Positions 1-12,100 of a stretch of DNA of 64,000 nucleotides are shown piece by piece. This stretch comes from Nematostella vectensis (lineage: Eukaryota > Cnidaria > Anthozoa > Actiniaria > Edwardsiidae): contig NC_064047.1 in NCBI RefSeq assembly GCF_932526225.1, positions 12,224,460-12,288,459 on the forward strand. Reading direction: 5' to 3'. Position 1 is the stretch's first letter, and every line of letters starts with the position of its first letter. The translations under genes and the position numbers were made by a program. The notes beneath the pieces are model-generated. The model was given only the letters and a program-made list of their open reading frames with translations. It searched no databases and had not been told where the DNA came from.

Positions 1-102
1 AAGACTCGTGTTATCCTGGTGTCAACTGTACCGAGGACAAGAGTGGTTTTGTCTGTGGTCCGTGTCCTGTAGGTTTATCAGGAAATGGAAAAACGTGCAT
101 AG
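1..102 (+). CDS. EGF-like domain exon (partial, 5' end outside the window)
   Basis: Reading from base 3, the exon encodes a cysteine-spaced EGF-like module beginning [15 protein letters not shown] and continuing [18 protein letters not shown]. The CYPGVxC, CGPCPxG and GNGxxC pattern resembles the EGF-like repeats of thrombospondin/COMP-type and other extracellular matrix proteins. It ends in phase 1 at a clean donor (g|GTAAGAG at 103). This matches the phase-1 mini-exons that follow. EGF-like modules usually mediate extracellular protein contacts or act as spacers; no specific ligand can be inferred. Confidence 0.75.
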
Positions 103-3100
103 GTAAGAGCCTTACATGTAGATCTCGAATATAAGCAGGTCATTATTTTTATCAATGCCTGGGCCCGGCTTGCGTTACACTGTTGTTGGTTTTGTTGTTG
201 TTGATTTTTAATCCTAAAATCTTATAAATTGAGAAGTGTGTACAGGACCCGAAACGATCCCCAAAAGTTCCCCAACTGATCCCGGGACCCGAAACGATCC
301 CCAGAAGTCCCCGAAATGAACCCCAAGTAATTGCAGTAATGGGCAAACAAAAGGAATGTGGAGGGATTGGCTTTCAGTTTTAAAAACAATTTAACAATTT
401 AACGTTATTTGTTTAACTATCAGGAAACTTACATTAACTAAAACCATAGTATCAATTTTTTTTAATACTTTAATATACGACTGCGCCGGAAATACAGTGG
501 TTGAGTCAGAAATTGGGGTCAAATGACAATTCCCGTGATAGAAATTTGAAGAACCAGAAGAACCGTGAATAAATCATTTATAGATAAAAAGATTTACAGA
601 TAGAAAGTCTCTACATCGATCCACAGATAAAACATAAGGTTATTCTTAAGGTTACTTTTGTGCATGTTTGTTTGTATTCGGTGAATGAAAGACCTATCAT
701 GTGCCGACTACATAAAGGAAATTAAAACTCACATAAATATTGCTTTCAACAAAAGCCACATCTTGCAACGGTAGTAAAAGGGTTGTTCGAGTGCATTACT
801 CAGTGTGCTTTTGTTATTCCGCGATCTTCTCTGCCAAACCGGCTGCCTAAAATGTGTCGGTAAATATTCGCTCATGTGAACATGGATTTCGTGGTGAAAT
901 ACACGTTTGGTTGTCAAATGAATATGGATTTTTAGGGGTGAGTTTACCGGAAACGAGATTTATATTGTCAGAGTCATCTAGTCATGTGTCATGTGTCGGA
1001 ACTGCAAATGTTTAGAGTGTGATGGAAGGTTAACAGTTCGATTGTTCTGAGCAAGGCTGTGCTATGCTAGTGTTGTATTCCTTTTAGTCGCAATTAAAAG
1101 TTGTGTATTTGTTTTGGACTCTGTTTATGGGTTTACCGCCGGGGCAAAACCCTTAATTATGCTTTAAAAGTTGCAAGTGTTTTTTCCTTTATTCCCTTTG
1201 TCCATTACCGCAATTCCTTGAGGTCGATTTCGGGGACTCCTCGGTATGGTTTCGGGTCCCGGGATCACTTTGGGTACTTTTTGGGATCATTTCGGGTCCT
1301 GGGATCGTTTCGGGTCCTGGGATCATTTCGGGTCCTGTACAAATGTTCCATACATTTATGATAAATGAGGCCTTTTTCGTTTCATGGCAGGATGGAGGTT
1401 GCATTGTGATATACACGCATTATACAATATTAATATGAATATTATTTTTTTAACAAATACGTCTTTTTTCTTTTCATGCCAATATTAACTTACTATTCAT
1501 TTCAAGTACCAGCGACCAAGCCTCCGATGACGACAGAAAGCGCTACCTCAACAGGTAAAAACGTAACCGATTGCGCAGAGATACAAACGCGTTATTAGTT
1601 TTGTGTTAAATGAAACAAAATATATAACAGGTGACTATAGTGAAAATTGTGTTTTTGCTTTAAAGCCGAAAGAAACAGCCTCTGTCAAAACTTTCTCTTA
1701 AAAGTATGGGATTTCCTCTCTCCTATGTAGGGAGCGGTAATAATATGTTGCCAGACCTAAAAAAATATCCAGGAGTCAATGGGTTAAGTGTAGTAGTTCT
1801 TCTAGTTATCCAGGAGTCAATGGGTTAAGTGTAGTAGTTCTTCTAGTTATCCAGGAGTCAATGGGTTAAGTGTAGTAGTTCTTCTAGTTATCCAGGAGTC
1901 AATGGGTTAAGTGTAGTAGTTCTTCTAGTTATCCAGGAGTCAATGGGTTAAGTGTAGTAGTTCTTCTAGTTATCCAGGAGTCAATGGGTTAAGTGTAGTA
2001 GTTCTTCTAGTTATCCAGGAGTCAATGGGTTAAGTGTAGTAGTTCTTCTAGTTATCCAGGAGTCAATGGGTTAAGTGTAGTAGTTTTTCTAGTTATCCAG
2101 GAGTCAATGGGTTAAGTGTAGTAGTTCTTCTAGTTATCCAAATCCTGTTGATCCTTTTTTAGAACTGGTGACCCAGCTTCCAACCGCAACGGAGAGAGTC
2201 ACTTTGGCAGGTAAATGACATCAAGAAGCAAAATGTATAGAGCCATTAGTCAGTCGCTAAGTCAGGGCCTGGGACAGAGATCAGTAACCGAAGACTCGTT
2301 ACCATGGAAACATGGTCGCCATGTTCGGTTAGTCTTAACTTTAAACACCAATGACCATGTTGAGAAAAACAGCGGAGGAAGCAGTTTTTACTAGATGATT
2401 GACATAGAGACTTATAAAAAATTGATATCTTTCAGCTAAGTAATATGCTCCTTACGAGGTCAGCAAACGTAGCTATCATTTTTTTATCAGCTTCATTACT
2501 TTTGACCGAGCTGCCAACGACAACAATCAACCGGTATCAAACTTAACAATTTAACTTAATTTAACTTAAACAATTTAACGTTATTTGTTTAACTATCAGG
2601 AAACTTACATTAACTAAAACCATAGTATCAATTTTTTTTAATATTTTAATATACGACTGCGCCGGAAATACAGTGGTTGAGTCAGAAATTGGGGTCAAAT
2701 GACAATTCCCGTGATAGAAATTTGAAGAACCAGAAGAACCGTGAATAAATCATTTATAGATAAAAAGATTTACAGATAGAAAGTCTCTACATCGATCCAC
2801 AGATAAAACATAAGGTTATTCTTAAGGTTACTTTTGTGCATGTTTGTTTGTATTCGGTGAATGAAAGACCTATCATGTGCCGACTACATAAAGGAAATTA
2901 AAACTCACATAAATATTGCTTTCAACAAAAGCCACATCTTGCAACGGTAGTAAAAGGGTTGTTCGAGTGCATTACTCAGTGTGCTTTTGTTATTCCGCCA
3001 TCTTCTCGGCCAAATCGGCTGCCTAAAATGTGTCGGTAAATATTCGCTCATGTGAACATGGATTTCGTGGTGAAATACACGTTTGGTTGTCAAATGAATA

Positions 3101-6100
3101 TGGATTTTTAGGGGTGATGTTTACCGGAAACGAGATTTATATTGTCAGAGTCATCTAGTCATGTGTCGGAACTGCAAATGTTTAGAGTGTGATGGAAGGT
3201 TAACAGTTCGATTGTTCTGAGCAAGGCTGTGCTATGCTAGTGTTTTATTCCTTTTAGTCGCAATTAAAAGTTGTGTATTTGTTTTGGACTCTGTTTATGG
3301 GTTTACCGCCGGGGCAAAACCCTTAATTATGCTTTAAAAGTTGCAAGTGTTTTTTCCTTTATTCCCTTTGTCCATTACCGCAATTCCTTGAGGTCGATTT
3401 CGGGGACTCCTCGGTATGGTTTCGGGTCCCGGGATCACTTTGGGTACTTTTTGGGATCATTTCGGGTCCTGGGATCGTTTCGGGTCCTGGGATCATTTCG
3501 GGTCCTGTACAAATGTTCCATACATTTATGATAAATGAGGCCTTTTTCGTTTCATGGCAGGATGGAGGTTGCATTGTGATATACACGCATTATACAATAT
3601 TAATATGAATATTATTTTTTTAACAAATACGTCTTTTTTCTTTTCATGCCAATATTAACTTACTATTCATTTCAAGTACCAGCGACCAAGCCTCCGATGA
3701 CGACAGAAAGCGCTACCTCAACAGGTAAAAACGTAACCGATTGCGCAGAGATACAAACGCGTTATTAGTTTTGTGTTAAATGAAACAAAATATATAACAG
3801 GTGACTATAGTGAAAATTGTGTTTTTGCTTTAAAGCCGAAAGAAACAGCCTCTGTCAAAACTTTCTCTTAAAAGTAAGGGATTTCCTCTCTCCTATGTAG
3901 GGAGCGGTAATAATATGTTGCCAGACCTAAAAAAATATCCAGGGGTCAATGGGTTAAGTGTAGTAGTTCTTCTAGTTATCCAGGAGTCAATGGGTTAAGT
4001 GTAGTAGTTCTTCTAGTTATCCAGGAGTCAATGGGTTAAGTGTAGTAGTTCTTCTAGTTATCCAGGAGTCAATGGGTTAAGTGTAGTAGTTCTTCTAGTT
4101 ATCCAGGAGTCAATGGGTTAAGTGTAGTAGTTCTTCTAGTTATCCAGGAGTCAATGGGTTAAGTGTAGTAGTTTTTCTAGTTATCCAGGAGTCAATGGGT
4201 TAAGTGTAGTAGTTCTTCTAGTTATCCAAATCCTGTTGATCCTTTTTTAGAACTGGTGACCCAGCTTCCAACCGCAACGGAGAGAGTCACTTTGGCAGGT
4301 AAATGACATCAAGAAGCAAAATGTATAGAGCCATTAGTCAGTCGCTAAGTCAGGGCCTGGGACAGAGATCAGTAACCGAAGACTCGTTACCATGGAAATA
4401 TGGTCGCCATGTTCGGTTAGTCTTAACTTTAAACACCAATGACCATGTTGAGAAAAACAGCGGAGGAAGCAGTTTTTACTAGATGATTGACATAGAGACT
4501 TATAAAAAATTGATATCTTTCAGCTAAGTAATATGCTCCTTACGAGGTCAGCAAACGTAGCTATCATTTTTTTATCAGCTTCATTACTTTTGACCGAGCT
4601 GCCAACGACAACAATCAACCGGTATCAAACTTAACAATTTAACTTAATTTAACTTAAACAATTTAACGTTATTTGTTTAACTATCAGGAAACTTACATTA
4701 ACTAAAACCATAGTATCAATTTTTTTTAATATTTTAATATACGACTGCGCCGGAAATACAGTGGTTGAGTCAGAAATTGGGGTCAAATGACAATTCCCGT
4801 GATAGAAATTTGAAGAACCAGAAGAACCGTGAATAAATCATTTATAGATAAAAAGATTTACAGATAGAAAGTCTCTACATCGATCCACAGATAAAACATA
4901 AGGTTATTCTTAAGGTTACTTTTGTGCATGTTTGTTTGTATTCGGTGAATGAAAGACCTATCATGTGCCGACTACATAAAGGAAATTAAAACTCACATAA
5001 ATATTGCTTTCAACAAAAGCCACATCTTGCAACGGTAGTAAAAGGGTTGTTCGAGTGCATTACTCAGTGTGCTTTTGTTATTCCGCGATCTTCTCTGCCA
5101 AACCGGCTGCCTAAAATGTGTCGGTAAATATTCGCTCATGTGAACATGGATTTCGTGGTGAAATACACGTTTGGTTGTCAAATGAATATGGATTTTTAGG
5201 GGTGAGTTTACCGGAAACGAGATTTATATTGTCAGAGTCATCTAGTCATGTGTCATGTGTCGGAACTGCAAATGTTTAGAGTGTGATGGAAGGTTAACAG
5301 TTCGATTGTTCTGAGCAAGGCTGTGCTATGCTAGTGTTGTATTCCTTTTAGTCGCAATTAAAAGTTGTGTATTTGTTTTGGACTCTGTTTATGGGTTTAC
5401 CGCCGGGGCAAAACCCTTAATTATGCTTTAAAAGTTGCAAGTGTTTTTTCCTTTATTCCCTTTGTCCATTACCGCAATTCCTTGAGGTCGATTTCGGGGA
5501 CTCCTCGGTATGGTTTCGGGTCCCGGGATCACTTTGGGTACTTTTTGGGATCATTTCGGGTCCTGGGATCGTTTCGGGTCCTGGGATCATTTCGGGTCCT
5601 GTACAAATGTTCCATACATTTATGATAAATGAGGCCTTTTTCGTTTCATGGCAGGATGGAGGTTGCATTGTGATATACACGCATTATACAATATTAATAT
5701 GAATATTATTTTTTTAACAAATACGTCTTTTTTCTTTTCATGCCAATATTAACTTACTATTCATTTCAAGTACCAGCGACCAAGCCTCCGATGACGACAG
5801 AAAGCGCTACCTCAACAGGTAAAAACGTAACCGATTGCGCAGAGATACAAACGCGTTATTAGTTTTGTGTTAAATGAAACAAAATATATAACAGGTGACT
5901 ATAGTGAAAATTGTGTTTTTGCTTTAAAGCCGAAAGAAACAGCCTCTGTCAAAACTTTCTCTTAAAAGTAAGGGATTTCCTCTCTCCTATGTAGGGAGCG
6001 GTAATAATATGTTGCCAGACCTAAAAAAATATCCAGGAGTCAATGGGTTAAGTGTAGTAGTTCTTCTAGTTATCCAGGAGTCAATGGGTTAAGTGTAGTA

Positions 6101-9100
6101 GTTCTTCTAGTTATCCAGGAGTCAATGGGTTAAGTGTAGTAGTTCTTCTAGTTATCCAGGAGTCAATGGGTTAAGTGTAGTAGTTCTTCTAGTTATCCAG
6201 GAGTCAATGGGTTAAGTGTAGTAGTTCTTCTAGTTATCCAGGAGTCAATGGGTTAAGTGTAGTAGTTCTTCTAGTTATCCAAATCCTGTTGATCCTTTTT
6301 TAGAACTGGTGACCCAGCTTCCAACCGCAACGGAGAGAGTCACTTTGGCAGGTAAATGACATCAAGAAGCAAAATGTATAGAGCCATTAGTCAGTCGCTA
6401 AGTCAGGGCCTGGGACAGAGATCAGTAACCGAAGACTCGTTACCATGGAAACATGGTCGCCATGTTCGGTTAGTCTTAACTTTAAACACCAATGACCATG
6501 TTGAGAAAAACAGCGGAGGAAGCAGTTTTTACTAGATGATTGACATGGGAGACTTATAAAAAAATTGATATCTTTCAGCTAAATAATATGCTCCTTACGA
6601 GGTCAGCAAACGTAGCTATCATTTTTTTATCAGCTTCATTACTTTCGACCGAGCTGCCAACGACAACAATCAACCGGTATCAAACTTATTATATAATATT
6701 GTTGATAGAAACGAAATAACTTAATGTTAAATAAGGAATAATTCGATCAAGCTGCCAAAGACAACGGTCAGAGTTACTTCAATAGCTGAATAATTAAATC
6801 AACAGATATTCAACTTGTTATATAACACTGATCGACCCAAAATAAACTAATGTTAATAACAATAACAATAATTTCTTATTAGTGTCGTCGACCAGGTTGC
6901 CAACGACAACGATGGGAGTTACTTCGAAAGGGGAAAAATACAATCAACTGATATCAAACGTTTTATACATTTTTTTTATGATCGAAACGAAAAAAATTGA
7001 TGATCCTAATGATAACTTATTAGTAATTTCTTATTAGTATCTTCAAACGAGCTTCCAACGCCAACGAAAAGAGTTACTTCAGAAGATGAATGACACAATA
7101 AACAGATATCCAACTTAATATAATATTATATTGCTCATCAACGCAAAATAAACTAATGTGAAAAATAATAAATAACCAATAATTTCTTATTAGTATCCTC
7201 GACCGAGCAGCCCACCACAACGGAGAGAGTTACTTCAAAAGGTGAATGATACAACAAACAATTATCAATTTTTTTATATATTGCTCATCAAAGCGCAATG
7301 AATCAATGTCAAAAATGATGAAATGAGTACCAACAATTTCGTATAGTAACGTCGACTGTCAACAACAACGTAGAGAATAACTTCAGCATATGATTAGACA
7401 CAAGGATCCGATAAAAGACAGTGATATTTTTCATATATGAAAACTGCACCATAGCTAAGCTAACATAATATATACTTTTTAAATCGCTAAGTCCTTTCGT
7501 TTTTAATTGGCCGTGAGCTATATTTCGTCATCAGCCTATAATACACCAAAAACTGGAAATCGACTCTTCCAGTCGATTTCCAGTTTTTGGTATATTGTAT
7601 TCATTGTTCTGGTACGAGATCGCGGCAGTTTGGGCTTTTTGATTCTATTCGTCATCAGCCTGCAATGCACTAGCTGTGAACCAGAATTCTTGTAGGCGCA
7701 AGTAAGCGCCACCATCGAAAAAGCGCTGGCTTCGCTATGAACAAAGTGATCTTGCTTATATGCAAAATGCTTCATATACAATTACCGCAATTCTTATCTG
7801 CACGTGATCCCATGGAACATATTGTGAGAAATAGGTGTAATAAAAATGCTATCATCTTTTTTTATCAGCTTCATCGTCGTTTACCGAGCTGCCAACGACA
7901 ACAGAGAGAGTTACTTCAGAAGGTGAATGATACAAACTACTGATATCCAACTTAATATATATTGATCATCAACGCGAAATAAATTAATGTCAAAAACAAA
8001 AATAACCAATAATTTCTTATTAGTATCTTCGACCGAGCTGCCAACGACAACGGAGAGAGTTACTTCAAAAGGTGAATGATATGCACCAAGAACGAATGAA
8101 CAATCTGCAATTTAAGGCACTTTTATTGAAAACGCACCATAAGATATCAATCCAAAGACCTTACAGTTATATTTTTACCAGCCTCATCCCCGATGACCGA
8201 GCTGCCAACTGTAGCTCTTGGCGTCATTCTCGTGCAAGTCAGGGCGCGCGCTGAAGACATTTTAAAATTGAAAACTTTTGCTTCAATTTCTATTCCAGCT
8301 CACAGTAGAGCAATAAGAAAACAGTCTATAAGAAAATCAATCAGTTGAACTGCAAGTTTTGAGCTTGTAGTTTTTGTTCTAATGAAAAAATTGTTGCATG
8401 GATTTTTGTGGATTGCGAATGGCAAAAATAAGAGCGTGCTCGTGGCGTAATTTCAGTGCACGTCAGGGCGCGCAGAAGACACTTTTCGCATTTTTAGTGT
8501 AAACACTGGAATATTAAATAAAATTTCACAAAAATTAAAAACTAAAATAAAAATTTCACAGTTGCCCTCGAAACTTTGCTTTTCGGCCAACTGTTTATTT
8601 TTCGTACCATTTCTCATCCTTGGACATTATCCGTCGACATTCCAGCCGCCAGAATGGGTTTATTTACTAAATAATTTCCTATTAGTTTCGTCGACCAGGC
8701 TGCCAACGACAACAGTGGGAGTTATTTCGAAAGGTGAAAATACAATTAACTGATATCAGACTTTTTATAGATTATTGTCCAAACGAACTAAATTAATGCT
8801 TATAATGAGAACCAATAATTTCTTATTAGTATCTTCAAACGAGCTGCCAACGACAACAGAGAGAGTAACTTTAAAAGGTAAATGATAAAATATACAGATA
8901 TATATATTTTTTTAAATACTGCTCGTCGAAACGGAATGAATCATTGTTAAAAATAATTAAATAAGTACCAATAATTTCTTAATAGTATCGTCGACCGAGC
9001 TGTCAACAACAACGGAGAGAATTGCTTAAGCATATGATCAGGCACTAAGTTTTAAAAAGCCGTGATGTTTTTAATCTATGAAAACTGCACCATAGATAAG

Positions 9101-12100
9101 CTAACATAATATATACTTTCAAAATCGCTACGTCTATTCGTTTTTGATTGGCCAAGAGCTATATGTCGTCATCAGCCTGCAATGCACTAGCTGTGAACCA
9201 GAATTCTTGCAGGCGCAAGTAGGCGCCATAATTGAAAAAGCGCTGGCTTCGCTATGAACAAAGTGATCTTGCTTATATGCAAAATGCACTACATCCAATT
9301 ACTGCAATTCTTATCTCCACGTGATCACATGGAAAATATTGTGAGAAATGGGTGTAATAAAAATGCTATCATCTTTTTTTATCAGCTCCGTCGTCGTTTA
9401 CCGTGCTGCCAACGACAACGGAGAGAGTTACTTCAAAAGGTGAATGATACAAAGTACTGATATCCAACTTAATTATATATATCAATCATCAACGCGAAAT
9501 AAATTAATGTCAAAAACAAAAATAACCAATAATTTTTTATTAGTATCTACCACCGAGCTGCCAACGACAACGGAGAGAATTACTTCAAAAGGTGAATGAT
9601 ATGCACCAAGAACGAATAAACAATCTGCAATAATTTATGGCACTTTTACTGAAAATGCACCATAAGATATCAATCCAAAGACCTTAAGGTTATATTTTTA
9701 CCAGCTTCATCCCCGATGACCGAGCTGCCAACTGAAGCTCGTGGCGTCATTCTCGTGCAAGTCAGGGCGCGCGCTGAAGACATTTTAAAATTGAAAACTT
9801 TTGCTTCAATTTCTATTCCAGCTCACAGTAGAGCAATAAGAAAACAGTCTATAAGAAAATCAATCAGTTGAACTGCAAGTTTTGAGCTTGTAGTTTTTGT
9901 TCTAATGAAAAAATTGTTGCATGGATTTTTGTGGATTGCGAATGGCAAAAATAAGAGCGTGCTCGTGGCGTAATTTCAGTGCACGTCAGGGCGCGCAGAA
10001 GACACTTTTCGCATTTTTAGTGTAAACACTGGAATATTAAATAAAATTTCACAAAAATTAAAAACTAAAATAAAAATTTCACAGTTGCCCTCGAAACTTT
10101 GCTTTTCGGCCAACTGTTTATTTTTCGTACCATTTCTCATCCTTGGACATTATCCGTCGACATTCCAGCCGCCAGAATGGGTTTATTTACTAAATAATTT
10201 CCTATTAGTTTCGTCGACCAGGCTGCCAACGACAACAGTGGGAGTTATTTCGAAAGGTGAAAATACAATTAACTGATATCAGACTTTTTATAGATTATTG
10301 TCCAAACGAACTAAATTAATGCTTATAATGAGAACCAATAATTTCTTATTAGTATCTTCAAACGAGCTGCCAACGACAACAGAGAGAGTAACTTTAAAAG
10401 GTAAATGATAAAATATACAGATATATATATTTTTTTAAATACTGCTCGTCGAAACGGAATGAATCATTGTTAAAAATAATTAAATAAGTACCAATAATTT
10501 CTTAATAGTATCGTCGACCGAGCTGTCAACAACAACGGAGAGAATTGCTTAAGCATATGATCAGGCACTAAGTTTTAAAAAGCCGTGATGTTTTTAATCT
10601 ATGAAAACTGCACCATAGATAAGCTAACATAATATATACTTTCAAAATCGCTACGTCTATTCGTTTTTGATTGGCCAAGAGCTATATGTCGTCATCAGCC
10701 TGCAATGCACTAGCTGTGAACCAGAATTCTTGCAGGCGCAAGTAGGCGCCATAATTGAAAAAGCGCTGGCTTCGCTATGAACAAAGTGATCTTGCTTATA
10801 TGCAAAATGCACTACATCCAATTACTGCAATTCTTATCTCCACGTGATCACATGGAAAATATTGTGAGAAATGGGTGTAATAAAAATGCTATCATCTTTT
10901 TTTATCAGCTCCGTCGTCGTTTACCGTGCTGCCAACGACAACGGAGAGAGTTACTTCAAAAGGTGAATGATACAAAGTACTGATATCCAACTTAATTATA
11001 TATATCAATCATCAACGCGAAATAAATTAATGTCAAAAACAAAAATAACCAATAATTTTTTATTAGTATCTACCACCGAGCTGCCAACGACAACGGAGAG
11101 AATTACTTCAAAAGGTGAATGATATGCACCAAGAACGAATAAACAATCTGCAATAATTTATGGCACTTTTACTGAAAATGCACCATAAGATATCAATCCA
11201 AAGACCTTAAGGTTATATTTTTACCAGCTTCATCCCCGATGACCGAGCTGCCAACTGAAGCTCGTGGCGTCATTCTCGTGCAAGTCAGGGCGCGCGCTGA
11301 AGACATTTTAAAATTGAAAACTTTTGCTTCAATTTCTATTCCAGCTCACAGTAGAGCAATAAGAAAACAGTCTATAAGAAAATCAATCAGTTGAACTGCA
11401 AGTTTTGAGCTTGTAGTTTTTGTTCTAATGAAAAAATTGTTGCATGGATTTTTGTGGATTGCGAATGGCAAAAATAAGAGCGTGCTCGTGGCGTAATTTC
11501 AGTGCACGTCAGGGCGCGCAGAAGACACTTTTCGCATTTTTAGGGTAAACACTGGAATATTAAATAAAATTTCACAAAAATTAAAAACTAAAATAAAAAT
11601 TTCACAGTTGCCCTCGAAACTTTGCTTTTCGGCCAACTGTTTATTTTTCGTACCATTTCTCATCCTTGGACATTATCCGTCGACATTCCAGCCGCCAGAA
11701 TGGGTTTATTTACTAAATAATTTCTTATTAGTTTCGTCGACCAGGCTGCCAACGACAACAGTGGGAGTTATTTCGAAAGGTGAAAATACAATTAACTGAT
11801 ATCAGACTTTTTATAGATTATTGTCCAAACGAACTAAATTAATGCTTATAATGAGAACCAATAATTTCTTATTAGTATCTTCAAACGAGCTGCCAACGAC
11901 AACAGAGAGAGTAACTTCAAAAGGTAAATGATAAAATATACAGATATATATATTTTTTTTAAATACTGCTCGTCGAAACGGAATGAATCATTGTTAAAAA
12001 TAATTAAAAAAGTACCAATAATTTCTTAATAGTATCGTCGACCGAGCTGTTAACAACAACGGAGAGAATTGCTTAAGCATATTATCAGGCACTAAGTTTT

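Larger units (their letters stand above)
401..6690 (+). repeat. Tandem duplication block 1: three copies of an approximately 2.1-kb unit carrying stalk exons A and B
   Basis: Anchor AACGTTATTTGTTTAACTAT occurs at 401, 2577 and 4665, giving periods of 2176 and 2088 bp. The third copy ends near 6690. The copies are nearly identical by eye. Length differences come mostly from an internal 41-bp minisatellite. Each copy contains exon type A, the minisatellite, exon type B, and a truncated third exon. The small conserved open frames shared by the copies are intronic and carry no domain. Confidence 0.9.

Noticed and set aside
729-5181. Repeated 62-codon minus-strand frame ([15 protein letters not shown]...) at 729, 2905 and 4993
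   Set aside because: It is conserved only because the whole intron is tandemly duplicated. It has no domain, splice context or codon pattern supporting a gene.
1101-5625. Repeated 86-codon plus-strand frame with [13 protein letters not shown]
   Set aside because: The repeat in the protein comes from the GGGATCATTTCGGGTCCT DNA repeat of the inverted-repeat element. It is intronic and duplicated with the cassette.
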